64,000 nt of DNA from contig JABLUY010000174.1 in assembly GCA_013306675.1 (NCBI GenBank), positions 18,933-82,932 on the forward strand, given 5' to 3'. This DNA comes from Thraustochytrium sp. TN22. Taxonomy: Eukaryota > Sar > Bigyra > Thraustochytrida > Thraustochytriidae. A program made the translations under genes and the position numbers. The notes beneath the pieces are model-generated. The model was not told the origin of the DNA. It saw only the letters and a program-made list of their open reading frames with translations, and ran no database searches. Numbering within the stretch: position 1 is the stretch's first letter; the number at the start of each line of letters is the position of its first letter. Below, in pieces: positions 56,518 to 64,000 of this stretch.

Positions 56518-57702
56518 ATGGGCCTGCGCAGCAAGAGCCACCCCGCGCTAGGACGCGTGCTACGCTGGGCTGCGGCGGCCGGCCTTCTCGTGTACGTGGG
56601 CGACTGCGTGCATGTGTACAGGGTGCTGCGCGAGCGCGAGAGGGCGGACGAGGCGCCCGCCGATGAAAAGGACGTGCGCGAGGTGGAGGCCTGGTACTCG
56701 AATGGCGCGGGCCGCTCCGTGAGCACGGCCGCGCACGAGGCCAGCGTTGCGCCTACGCAGGACAAGGCCGGAGGGGATGCGCGAGCCGCCGAGGACGCCG
56801 CGATCTCGCTGCGCGTGCAGCGCGAGAGCATCCTCTTCTTGGGCGGCGGGCGCGCCGCCATGATGCAACTGGCGCACCCATACGTGGCGCAGGGCATCAC
56901 GCAGCACTCAAACCTGCAAAAGCACGGCGCGCAGCGCCGCTTCTACCGCACTTTCCGGTACATGTTTGCGATGTTCTTTGGCGACGAGGAGGCCGCTGTT
57001 GGCGCCGCGCGCACCGTGCGGCGGCTGCACGACGGCGTGCAGGGCGAGATGACCGAGGATGTCGGCCTCTTTGTCAAGGGCCACCGTTACGAGGCAGCGC
57101 ATGCTCACGCGCTGCTCTGGGTGCACTTGACGCTCGTGGACACCTCGCTCTTCATGTACGAGCTTTTCTGCGCACGGCTCGACGCGTCCACCCGTGACGC
57201 CGTCGTGCGCGCGCAGACACGGTTCGCGGCACGCTTCTTTGCGGTGCCAAACGACATGCTGCCGCGCACCGCCAAGGAGCTTGCCCGCATGGTGCAGGCC
57301 GTGCAGCACTCGCGTGTCCTGGGCGTGGGCGGCAACGCGCGGCAGATCGACTCCTTCTTGTGGGCGCCGCCTGGGGCGCACTTTTCGCCGCTGCTCGCGC
57401 TCACGCGCTGGCTCACGCTCTGTCTGTTGCCGCCGCAGCTCGTGCGTGCCTTTGCGGGTCGTTCTGTGGGCTCGCTGGAACGGGTTGCGGCGGCTGCTGT
57501 CCTGGCCTACCATCGCTTCGTGTACCGCTTGCTGCCGGGCTCCTTTCGCTGGCTCACGCCCTACTTGCGCATGCGTGAGCGCGAGGGCACCTACGAGCCC
57601 AGCGTGCTGCAGCGCTTCAGCGCCGGCGTCTCGGCCGGGATCGCGACAACGGCGCTGGCTGCGGTCATGCCGCCCGCTGCGCCGACATCGACATCTTCGT
57701 AG
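56518..57702 (+). CDS. DUF2236 protein (MpaB/latex-clearing-type oxygenase family)
   Basis: A 394-residue protein with an N-terminal hydrophobic anchor (about 15-30, WAAAAGLLVYVGDCVHVY) and a DUF2236 domain (about 95-370). Family marks are ESILFLGGGRAAMMQLAHPY, VAQGITQHSN, the FRTFRYMFAMFFGDEEAA block and HALLWVHLTLVDTSLFMYEL. The family includes fungal MpaB, an ER-bound enzyme that cleaves prenyl chains oxidatively, and bacterial rubber oxygenase Lcp with b-type haem. By analogy this is a membrane-anchored, possibly haem-dependent oxygenase with an unknown lipid or isoprenoid substrate. The ATG of MGLRSKSHPAL follows acaacaacc, a good start context, and the upstream frame is repetitive. It is convergent with cytochrome b5. 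Confidence 0.85.
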   Translation: MGLRSKSHPALGRVLRWAAAAGLLVYVGDCVHVYRVLRERERADEAPADEKDVREVEAWYSNGAGRSVSTAAHEASVAPTQDKAGGDARAAEDAAISLRVQRESILFLGGGRAAMMQLAHPYVAQGITQHSNLQKHGAQRRFYRTFRYMFAMFFGDEEAAVGAARTVRRLHDGVQGEMTEDVGLFVKGHRYEAAHAHALLWVHLTLVDTSLFMYELFCARLDASTRDAVVRAQTRFAARFFAVPNDMLPRTAKELARMVQAVQHSRVLGVGGNARQIDSFLWAPPGAHFSPLLALTRWLTLCLLPPQLVRAFAGRSVGSLERVAAAAVLAYHRFVYRLLPGSFRWLTPYLRMREREGTYEPSVLQRFSAGVSAGIATTALAAVMPPAAPTSTSS

Positions 57703-58222
57703 GCCTGCAGGCAGCGTTGCGTTGCGTCGCACTGGCTGTTGTCACGAGGGCAGCATCGCACAGATTTTGTCGCAAAGGCTGCAATGATGAGCAAGCATGC
57801 ATGGTACAGAGTTTTCCAAAAGAATTCGTTGATTTGGCCACCGCCGTGTTGCACATGGCAAGCAGGCCTTGTCTGGGTACGGTGGGTATCGCCACAAAGA
57901 ATTCGTTGTGGTGATTTAATTTCGAGACAAGCCTGAGCAGGCACCATCGCACAGGTTTCAATGATTTCGTTGTATTTTTTTTACTTGGTGGAGTGTTTTG
58001 CTTGAGTTTCTTCTGTTATTTGGTTGTTGTTGACCCTTCGTTTTCATTCTTGCCAGGCCACGGAGGCGGCAAGCGCAAGCTAGTAGATACACCTGGAAGA
58101 CGGCGAGCCCGCCGGTCTGGCTGCCGACAGCGAGGCCCGCCCTACGTCGAAGAGCAGCGTCAGCGTCAGCGTCAGCGTCAGCGCCAGCGTCAGCGTCAGC
58201 GCCAGCGTCAGCGCCAGAGAGA
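57703..58222. other. Convergent 3' flanks, AT-rich for this genome
   Basis: 520 bases. aagaattcgttg occurs at about 57822 and 57896. A T-rich stretch lies at about 57961-58050 and an AGCGTC repeat at the right end. No gene seen. Confidence 0.5.
58155..58217. repeat. (CAGCGT)n hexanucleotide microsatellite
   Basis: About ten cagcgt/cagcgc units directly after the stop of the cytochrome b5 gene, in its 3' UTR. Confidence 0.95.
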
Positions 58223-58672
58223 CTACTTCTTGCGGCGCATGACGAAGACGGCGACGCCCAGCACGGCAGCGATGCCGGCAGCCACGAAGATGAGCGAGTT
58301 ATCGTCCTTCTTGTTGTTGGCGCTGGAGGGGGGCGCGGCCCGCGGTGCGGCGGCGGTGAGCGGGATCGAGGCGGCGGTCGGCTTGGCGGCCTTGCCGTCG
58401 TCGGCGACAGCGACGGGGGCTGGGGCCACCACGTCGGAGCCCGCGACGTCGCCGACGTAGTACTCATCGAGCATCTGGTAGGCCTCCTCGGAGTGGCCGA
58501 CATCGTCGAAGTCCTCCGTGCAGTCCATGCCCGCCAGGTCCGTGATGATCTCCACGCCGCCCGGGTGGTCGTCCAGGTACTTGGTCACGTCGTACACCTT
58601 GCCCTTGAAGATGATCCAGCAGTCATCCTCCGAGTTGTGCTTGGCCACCTCCTGCGGCGACAGCGACGGCAT
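58223..58672 (-). CDS. CYB5: Tail-anchored cytochrome b5
   Basis: A 149-residue electron carrier of the ER or outer mitochondrial membrane. The haem domain (about 3-78) has DDHPGG (axial His36) and DVGHSEEAYQ (axial His60), 24 residues apart as usual. CWIIFKGKVYDVTKYL is the standard opening. A Pro/Ala linker (about 80-120) leads to one C-terminal span, LIFVAAGIAAVLGVAVFVM, and a basic end RRKK, which is a typical tail anchor. It would donate electrons to desaturases, P450s or hydroxylases. The DUF2236 gene next door is also a redox candidate, but that is proximity only. The ATG of MPSLSPQEV is unambiguous. Confidence 0.96.
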   Translation of the reverse strand: MPSLSPQEVAKHNSEDDCWIIFKGKVYDVTKYLDDHPGGVEIITDLAGMDCTEDFDDVGHSEEAYQMLDEYYVGDVAGSDVVAPAPVAVADDGKAAKPTAASIPLTAAAPRAAPPSSANNKKDDNSLIFVAAGIAAVLGVAVFVMRRKK

Positions 58673-58704
58673 CCTGCCCGCCTGTGCTTGCTTGCGAGTC
58701 TGCC

Positions 58705-58738
58705 CGCCCGCCTGCCTGCCTGCCTGCCTGCCTGTCTG
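58705..58738. repeat. (CCTG)n tetranucleotide microsatellite
   Basis: About seven cctg units in the 5' leader of cytochrome b5. Confidence 0.9.
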
Positions 58739-59093
58739 CTTGCGCGAGCGCGCCCGAGCCGCCGATCGCCGCGACGGCGGACGAGCCCTGCTGCCTGCCT
58801 CCTCCCTCTCTCAGGCGCGCGGGCGGCGCGCGGGCGGGCGCGCGGGCGGTCGCGGGCGCGGGCGCGGCGGCTGCGGCGGCGGCGGCGGCTGCGGCGGCTG
58901 CGGCGGGCCTCGGGCGGTCGCTCGCGGCTGGCGGCGGCGTTGAAGGTCTGCCCGGCCGAGCCGAGCGCGGCGGCCCTGCGAGCTCAGCTCAGCGGAGGCG
59001 GCACTTGTGCCAGTGGTTTGCGTCAGTGGGCGCCCAAGGGCGGGCCGCGCTCGCGACTCGACGCCGGCCAGCGCAGAGCCTCTTTATTGGGCG

Positions 59094-59150
59094 CGAGGCG
59101 AGGCGAGGCGAGGCGAGGCGAGGCAGGCGAGGCCAGGCCAGGCCAGGCGT
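59094..59150. repeat. (AGGCG)n/(AGGCC)n pentanucleotide microsatellite
   Basis: Runs of gcgaggcgaggcgaggcg pass into ggccaggccaggccaggcg. Confidence 0.92.
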
Positions 59151-59706
59151 CGCGGCGCGACGCCGATGCGATGGTTGGCGCCTCGACCCGGCAGAGCGCG
59201 GCAGGGACTCGGCGGCGCTTGCGCGCGCCTTCGCAGCGGCGCGCCCGAGGGACGCCGACCGGCGCAAGACCCGGCCACGTCCCGTCGCGACCCCTTGCGC
59301 AACCACGCGGCGCCGCGACGCGCCGCCTGCCCCCGCGCGGCGGCGCGCACGCGCGGCGGCACGCGGCGCCGGCCGGGCGCGGCGGCGCGCACGGGGGCGC
59401 GGCGCGCGCGGTCGCTGTATGCGGCGCTCCGCGCAAGCCCGGCGCCGCGAGCGAGCGCGAGCACGGGCACGGGCACGGGCAAAGGCGCAGGCGCAGGCGC
59501 ACTGGCAGCCCGCCGCCGCCGGCACGAGCGCGGCGTCCGCGAGCGAGCGCAGGCACCGGCGGCGGGGTCGAGGCGCGAGCGCGACGCAGCGCGACCCCTC
59601 CCCGTGGACGGGCCGGGCCGGGCGGGACTCGAGCGTGAGTGGAGAAGCGCCACGAGGAGCTCGAGCACGACCAGCGCGAGCGCTTGCTCAGGCTCGCCCC
59701 AGCTAG

Positions 59707-61065
59707 CTAGCTAGAGGGCGAGCGGCCGACCGAGAGAGAGGACGGCGGCGGCAGCAGCAGCGCAGCCAGCAGCGCGCGCGCGAGGGAGAGCTGGTCGCGG
59801 CGCGACGCGAAGGTGGAGACCAGGTCGCGGCCGAAGGCGAGCGCCAGCACGTGCAGCGCCAGGTGCCCGTCGCCAGGCAGAGCCTGAGCGCGCAGCCAGG
59901 CAGCGCAGCCGCGCAGCTGCGGCGCCAGGCGCAGCGCCAGCGGCGCGCGGCTGGCGTGCAGCGCGCGCAGCGGCGGCGGCAGGCCGGCAGGCAGCCGCGC
60001 AGAGGGCCGCTGCAGCAGCGCGAGCGCCAGCGGCGCGAAGCGCGGCTTGCCGCGGTGCGCGAGCGAGCGCGCCAGCAGGCCCGGCGCCGCCGAGGCCACC
60101 TCGGCCGCCGCCGCCGCGTCCAGCAGCAGGTCCAGCGCCGCCGCGTCCTGCGCGTCCACCGCCAGGCTCAGGTGCGCGCGCGAGGGCACCAGGCCAGACC
60201 CGGAGCGCAGCAGCGCCGCCACCACCGCGCGCGACGACCGCCCCCGCGCGCCCAGGCGGAGCGCCGCCTCCAGCGCCGCGCCGTCCGCCGCCGCGCCCGC
60301 GCGCAGCAGCTGCGCCACCACGCCCGCGTGGCCCGCCGCGCAGACCGCCGCAAGGTCCGCCTCCGCGGCGCGGCACCGCCCCGGCGCCAGCAGCAGGGCC
60401 ACCACCGCCTCGTGGCCCGAGGCCGCCGCCCACTGCAGCGCGTTGCGCGTCGGCGCCAGCCCGTGCCGCAGCAGCAGCTCCACCACCTCCGCGTGCCCGC
60501 GCGCGCTCGCCCACGCCAAAGGCCCGTCCACGCCCGGCGTCGCCAGCGCCGCCGCGAGCTCCGCCCCGCCCTCCGCCAGCAGCACGCTGCACAGCTCCTT
60601 GTTGCCCTGGCGCGCCGCCATGAAGAGCGACACGCTCGCCGCGGCGCCCACGCCCGCCGACCGCCCTGCCAGCACCGCGCGCGCCGCGTCCACGTGTCCT
60701 CCGTACGCCGCCACCTTGAGCGCTTCGCCCCGCGCCTCGCACGTCGTCAGCCCCGCCAGCACCGCGCAGCTCTCCGCCTGCCCGCTGGCTGCTGCACATT
60801 GCAGCGCCTTGCCAAGGCTCGTCGCCACCGCAGCGCTCGCCGCCGGTCTCCGTACGAGACGCCGCACCTCCTCGGTCTTGCCCAAAGTCGCCGCCGCGCA
60901 CAGCGCCTCACCTGTCGCCTCCAGCTGCTCGAGCTGCTGCTCCTGCTGCTGCTGCTGATGCTGATGCTGCTGATGCTGCTGATCCTGATGCTGATCCGGC
61001 TCCTGTTCGGAAAGCACTTGCTGCTGCAGCTCTTGTTGCGGCTGCACCTGCTGTTCAACCCACAT
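59707..61065 (-). CDS. Ankyrin-repeat protein with Gln/His-rich N-terminus
   Basis: A 452-residue protein. Residues 1-50 are Gln/His/Glu-rich from CAG-type codons (QQHQQHQHQQQQQEQQ). From about 52 to 300 there are degenerate ankyrin repeats, seen as GEALCAAATLGKTEEVRRLV, ALKVAAYGGHVDAARAVL, SLFMAARQGNKELCSVLL, PLAWASARGHAEVVELLLRH and ALQWAAASGHEAVVALLL, followed by weaker repeats. The remaining 150 residues are Leu/Ala/Arg-rich with no recognised domain. The repeats lack the usual TPLH tetrapeptide in most copies. It is a protein-interaction module of unknown partner. The ATG MWVEQQVQ is the first in frame. The stop lies inside a CTAGCTAGCTAG tract. Confidence 0.78.
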   Translation of the reverse strand: MWVEQQVQPQQELQQQVLSEQEPDQHQDQQHQQHQHQQQQQEQQLEQLEATGEALCAAATLGKTEEVRRLVRRPAASAAVATSLGKALQCAAASGQAESCAVLAGLTTCEARGEALKVAAYGGHVDAARAVLAGRSAGVGAAASVSLFMAARQGNKELCSVLLAEGGAELAAALATPGVDGPLAWASARGHAEVVELLLRHGLAPTRNALQWAAASGHEAVVALLLAPGRCRAAEADLAAVCAAGHAGVVAQLLRAGAAADGAALEAALRLGARGRSSRAVVAALLRSGSGLVPSRAHLSLAVDAQDAAALDLLLDAAAAAEVASAAPGLLARSLAHRGKPRFAPLALALLQRPSARLPAGLPPPLRALHASRAPLALRLAPQLRGCAAWLRAQALPGDGHLALHVLALAFGRDLVSTFASRRDQLSLARALLAALLLPPPSSLSVGRSPSS

Positions 61066-62143
61066 GGCGCCTTTTCGTGAGCGCTTGGAGAACGAGGTTG
61101 ACGTCTACCTGGCGCCACCTGGCTTGCGTCGACAACCTCGGCTTGTCTGGCTGGAAGAGCGAACTTGGCACCTTCCACGAGCCTCGACAGAGTCAGCTGG
61201 CTGCTGCCAGGCTGGGCTGAGCTCAGGCTGGCTGCTGGCACCTTGATACAGTGCCTACCAACCAACGACCGCCACGCCTGCGTAGTATTGACAACCTTGA
61301 CGGGTCGCCGCCACCACGCCGCACGCCGTCCACAGATACAAGCAGCTCGCGCTCGCGCCACCGCGACCGTGACGGCCGCGGCAAGAACCGCCGAGTCCCA
61401 CTCGTCCTTGGCCCAAGCAACACAGCGCAGCCTGAGGCCTGTGCGCCGCTGCGCGCCCGCCCGCCGCGCGCCGCCTCCGAGCGCCGCGGCAAGCCCGGCG
61501 TCCGCAAACGAGAGCCTGCCAGTTCTGCTCACGGCTGCCAGCTGGGTCAGCTGCGCCGCGCCGCCTTCGGCCACCACCTCCACGCGCAGGACCACGGCGT
61601 TTCCCGGGGCCGCCGGCCCCGGGCGCGCACGGTCTCGTGCGACTTCAAGTACAAGTGCAGCCGGGCCCGGGCGCCAGCCACGGTCGCGAGCCGCAGCGCA
61701 CACTCGCGCTCTTGCTCATGTCATACGCCAGCACGGCACGGCGCTGCAAGGCGCTGCGAGTAATCGCAAGCAACCGCAAGCCAGACAAGTCGCGGAGCGT
61801 GCAGCGGAGAATGGGTGCTGCCGCTGCCCTAGCCCCGTGAACTGCCTTCGGTCAGGGCGCGCCGGCGTAGGCCGAATCTGCCGCGGCCGGAGCAGTCGCC
61901 GAGCTCGCTCACTCACTGTCACTCCGTGCTCGCCGGAGACTTGCTCCAAACAGGCAGCCTGAGGCAGACCTCGTTGCTTGCACGGCCGCGCCGCCACTCG
62001 CGCGCCAGCTTCAGCAAGCCTGAGTCGGAGAAGAGAGTGCGCTCGCGGGCGGCCCCGAGGAGTCGTGGTCGGCGTCCGCCCCGCCTGCCTCCGAGTGGAG
62101 CGCCATCCAGAGCCTCGACCGTGGAGAAGTCAAGTCGCCCAAG
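61066..62143. other. Divergent intergenic region
   Basis: 1.1 kb between the ankyrin gene (-) and the glutaredoxin gene (+). A minus-strand frame around 61400-61600 reads VVLRVEVVAEGGAAQLTQLA and similar, which is protein-like. It continues without a break into the opposite-frame DNA of the ankyrin gene and has no family match, so it is not called. Confidence 0.4.
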
Positions 62144-62566
62144 ATGCTGCGCGCGGTGAGCAGCGCGACGCGGGCGGCGGCGGCCGCAGGCGGCGCGCGG
62201 CGCGGACTGGTGCGCGGCGCCGGCGCGGCGCGCAGGTCGCTGTCCACGGACGTGCGGGAGCGCGTGCAGCGCGAGCTGGAGGCCAACGAGGGCGTGCTCG
62301 TGTACAGCAAGAGCTGGTGCAGCTACAGCGCCGGCGCCAAGGACGTGCTGCGCAGCCGCAAGATCGAGGCCACCGTGCACGAACTCGACCTTGAGGAGGA
62401 CGGCGACGCCGTGCAAAAGGCGCTCTACGACATCACCGGCCAGCGCACCGTGCCCAACATCTTCATCGGTGACGCGCACGTCGGCGGCTACACAGAGCTT
62501 GTGCAGGGCATCAAGGATGGACATGTCGCCGAGCTGCTCGAGGCGGTCAATCTCAAGATGGCCTGA
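62144..62566 (+). CDS. Organelle-targeted glutaredoxin with CSYS active site
   Basis: A 140-residue thiol oxidoreductase. Residues 1-33 are Arg/Ala-rich without acids (MLRAVSSATRAAAAAGGARR), a likely mitochondrial presequence. The glutaredoxin fold follows. The active site is WCSYS (Cys59, Ser62) in place of CPYC, so the resolving cysteine is missing and the enzyme is monothiol in chemistry although class I in overall sequence. TVPNIFIG carries the cis-Pro (104) and HVGGYTEL the GG glutathione-binding element. CSYS is known in plant GrxS12-type proteins, where it favours deglutathionylation. The start is clear from the presequence. The divergent ankyrin gene is 1.1 kb away. Confidence 0.94.
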   Translation: MLRAVSSATRAAAAAGGARRGLVRGAGAARRSLSTDVRERVQRELEANEGVLVYSKSWCSYSAGAKDVLRSRKIEATVHELDLEEDGDAVQKALYDITGQRTVPNIFIGDAHVGGYTELVQGIKDGHVAELLEAVNLKMA

Positions 62567-64000
62567 GGTCGCGATAGATTGAGGACAAAGAAAAAAAACG
62601 CATGTTGAGCTTGAGCGATCGGCACATGCCGAGTCCGCCAAACTCCACGCGCACAAGAGCAGAGCTGCGCCATTTTTCTTTTTTATTAAAAAATATTGGC
62701 GGGAAGCTCGTGGTCCACAGTAGACGTGGAGTCGAGCCCCTAGGGCCGGGTCGAAGGCGTCTCCAATGCGCTCGAAGTCCCTGCTGTGTTCTATGGCGAG
62801 CTTGCTTGGGGTCGAGGCCACCAGCAGCCGGCACCTTGCGGACGGTGGGCTGGCAGAGGATGACGCAAACACAGACGCATCGCTAGCGACCATGCAAAGC
62901 TCTACATGCGCCCGACGCTTCCATGCGAGCGCGGTCTCGATTCGCGCCTGGAGCTGGAGCTGCAAATCTTCAGAGCTCCAGCTTCAGAGATGCAAAGGCG
63001 CGAGGCGCGCAGGCGCCGGGCCCCTCTCGCACGTGCACGAGGACGCTGCGGCGCGCGTTGGAGCTCGCGGTAGCATGGGTGGCACTGACGCGTCGCGCTG
63101 GGCTGGAGGTAGTCCGAATTTCCTTGGAAACAGCACTCATGCGCAGCTCCGGGAGAGCAAGGTGCACCATTTTCAGCTGGACGCGCTGGGCCGCACATCG
63201 AGCGCCTGCAGAGGCAGGAGTCAAACCTACAGGCGCTTGCGCAAACGGCGGTCCACGGCATGGTGGGCTGTCACCATACGCATTCCAGCAGAAGAACAGC
63301 ACGGACAAGGAGAAGAGAACCGGGAAGTCATAACTAACTGAGCCGGCGCGAGCGAACCATGCCGAAACTGAGAGGGCGAGCGGCACAACGAAATAAGTAT
63401 TGCTATCCCATCAGCAGCGCCCGTCCGCAACGTTTCCACAAGGCGCACCGGTCGCAGGCTTCTGGCTGCAACACGAGCTGAGCCACCTCGACGACCCATC
63501 TGACTCACTTTGCGACGCGGACGCTCAGCCGAGCACTGGCCTCCGCGCTGTAATTCAAATGCGTTCTGCGCTGGGTGGAAGCAGGCGCAGCGTACTCGCA
63601 GCAAATGCAGCAGGTCACCTTGCGCATACAAACCAATGCACTCGGCGGCCTCGTTTGCGTGCGCATAAAACGCCGACGCCCGCAGAAGCATCGCCAAGAG
63701 CTCAATGCGACTGCTGAGCTCACCTGCCGCAACCCGCATGGGCTCACCCACATCCAACATGCCTGGGCACACGACGCTGACACCGCCTTTCTCGAGGTAT
63801 GGGTCGGCCCGCGCGTCCTCGTGCGCTGCCGCCTTGTCGCCGGCGAACTCCGCATCGTCAGTATGGCCAAGGCTGGCGGCTCCATCGGCCGCCTTGACGC
63901 AGTGCAGCGCGCCGGCGAACGGTAGCGAGACCAAGTTCGCCGCTTTTGTCATGAGCCTCGCGGTGCACGAGACCGCCATCGCACTCGAGAGCGCCATCCT
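62567..64000. other. Right-edge region; possible partial gene
   Basis: No complete gene is supported. An AT-rich foldback, ttttttattaaaaaa, lies at about 62681-62695. Near the edge two readings compete. On the plus strand, 63605-63925 codes for 106 residues with AFLEVWVGPRVLVRCRL, and from 63951 a frame starts MSLAVHETAIALESAI and runs off the window. On the minus strand, an ATG at 63997 opens a 256-residue frame down to 63227. I cannot choose between them. Confidence 0.35.

Larger units (their letters stand above)
58673..59706. other. Extremely GC-rich intergenic region
   Basis: 1.0 kb upstream of cytochrome b5 and downstream of the ankyrin gene. (CCTG)n at 58705-58738, GGC/GCGGCG runs at 58860-58912 and (AGGCG)n at 59094-59150. 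Open frames on both strands are Arg/Ala/Pro-only and not credible. A GCTAGCTAGCTAG tract at 59700-59713 overlaps the ankyrin gene stop. Confidence 0.55.

Noticed and set aside
58684-59706. 340-residue plus-strand frame and opposite frames in the GC-rich spacer
   Set aside because: Almost only Arg, Ala, Gly and Pro, generated by (GGC)n and (AGGCG)n repeats.
60747-61703. 318-residue minus-strand frame with a protein-like stretch near 61400-61600
   Set aside because: It runs through the ankyrin gene in another frame and has no family match or clear start context. It was kept only as a remark.

Overview
This 64 kb window is nuclear DNA from a eukaryote. It encodes a Mediator subunit, a Sec61 beta, a dynamin-family GTPase, a SEC14-GOLD protein, a tail-anchored cytochrome b5 and two nucleolar-type DEAD-box helicases, and shows no operons, rRNA or CRISPR. 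The DNA is very GC-rich with strong G/C bias at third codon positions, so long open frames on the opposite strand of real genes are common and were discarded. About 25 protein genes are recognisable, roughly one per 2.5 kb. Each reads as a single uninterrupted frame, including genes over 3.5 kb, so the genome is intron-poor. A protein built of FGYD-type repeats is reminiscent of axonemal proteins and would fit a flagellated protist. A GC-rich, intron-poor heterotrophic stramenopile (thraustochytrid- or bicosoecid-like) is a reasonable guess, but this is inference only.

Layout, left to right. 0.6-7 kb: alpha/beta hydrolase (-), quinone-oxidoreductase-like MDR protein (+), DDI1-type ubiquitin-like aspartic protease (-), FGYD-repeat protein (-). 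8.8-16.7 kb: large polytopic protein with coiled coil (+), SEC14-GOLD lipid-transfer protein (+), organelle-targeted methyltransferase-like protein (-), with an ordered 76/77 bp minisatellite in between. 17.4-22.6 kb: three tandem MFS transporters (-), two of which share a nearly identical C-terminal block. 23.7-36.6 kb: polytopic class-3 lipase (+), DDX21-like helicase (-), EF-hand/WD40 protein (-), dynamin-related GTPase (-) with a duplicated 5' flank. 37.8-50.1 kb: MED13-like subunit (+), DDX55/Spb4-like helicase (+), SEC61B (-), GH27 alpha-galactosidase-like protein (-), DOMON/cytochrome b561 protein (-). 50.1-52.7 kb is gene-free and carries foldback repeats. 52.7-62.6 kb: five-span membrane protein (+), LRR protein (-), DUF2236 protein (+), cytochrome b5 (-), ankyrin protein (-), CSYS glutaredoxin (+).

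The genes do not form one pathway. Loose themes are ribosome biogenesis (two helicases), membrane and lipid biology (SEC14-GOLD, lipase, dynamin, Sec61 beta) and haem redox proteins (cytochrome b561, cytochrome b5, DUF2236). The intergenic DNA is unusually rich in tandem duplications of 30-270 bp and in 4-6 bp microsatellites next to start and stop codons. No coherent new multi-gene system stands out. The most original items are the FGYD-repeat protein, the polytopic lipase, the partly homogenised MFS array, the orphan polytopic coiled-coil protein and the structured tandem repeats. Start codons were set at ATG; several open frames extend upstream only through GTG or TTG.
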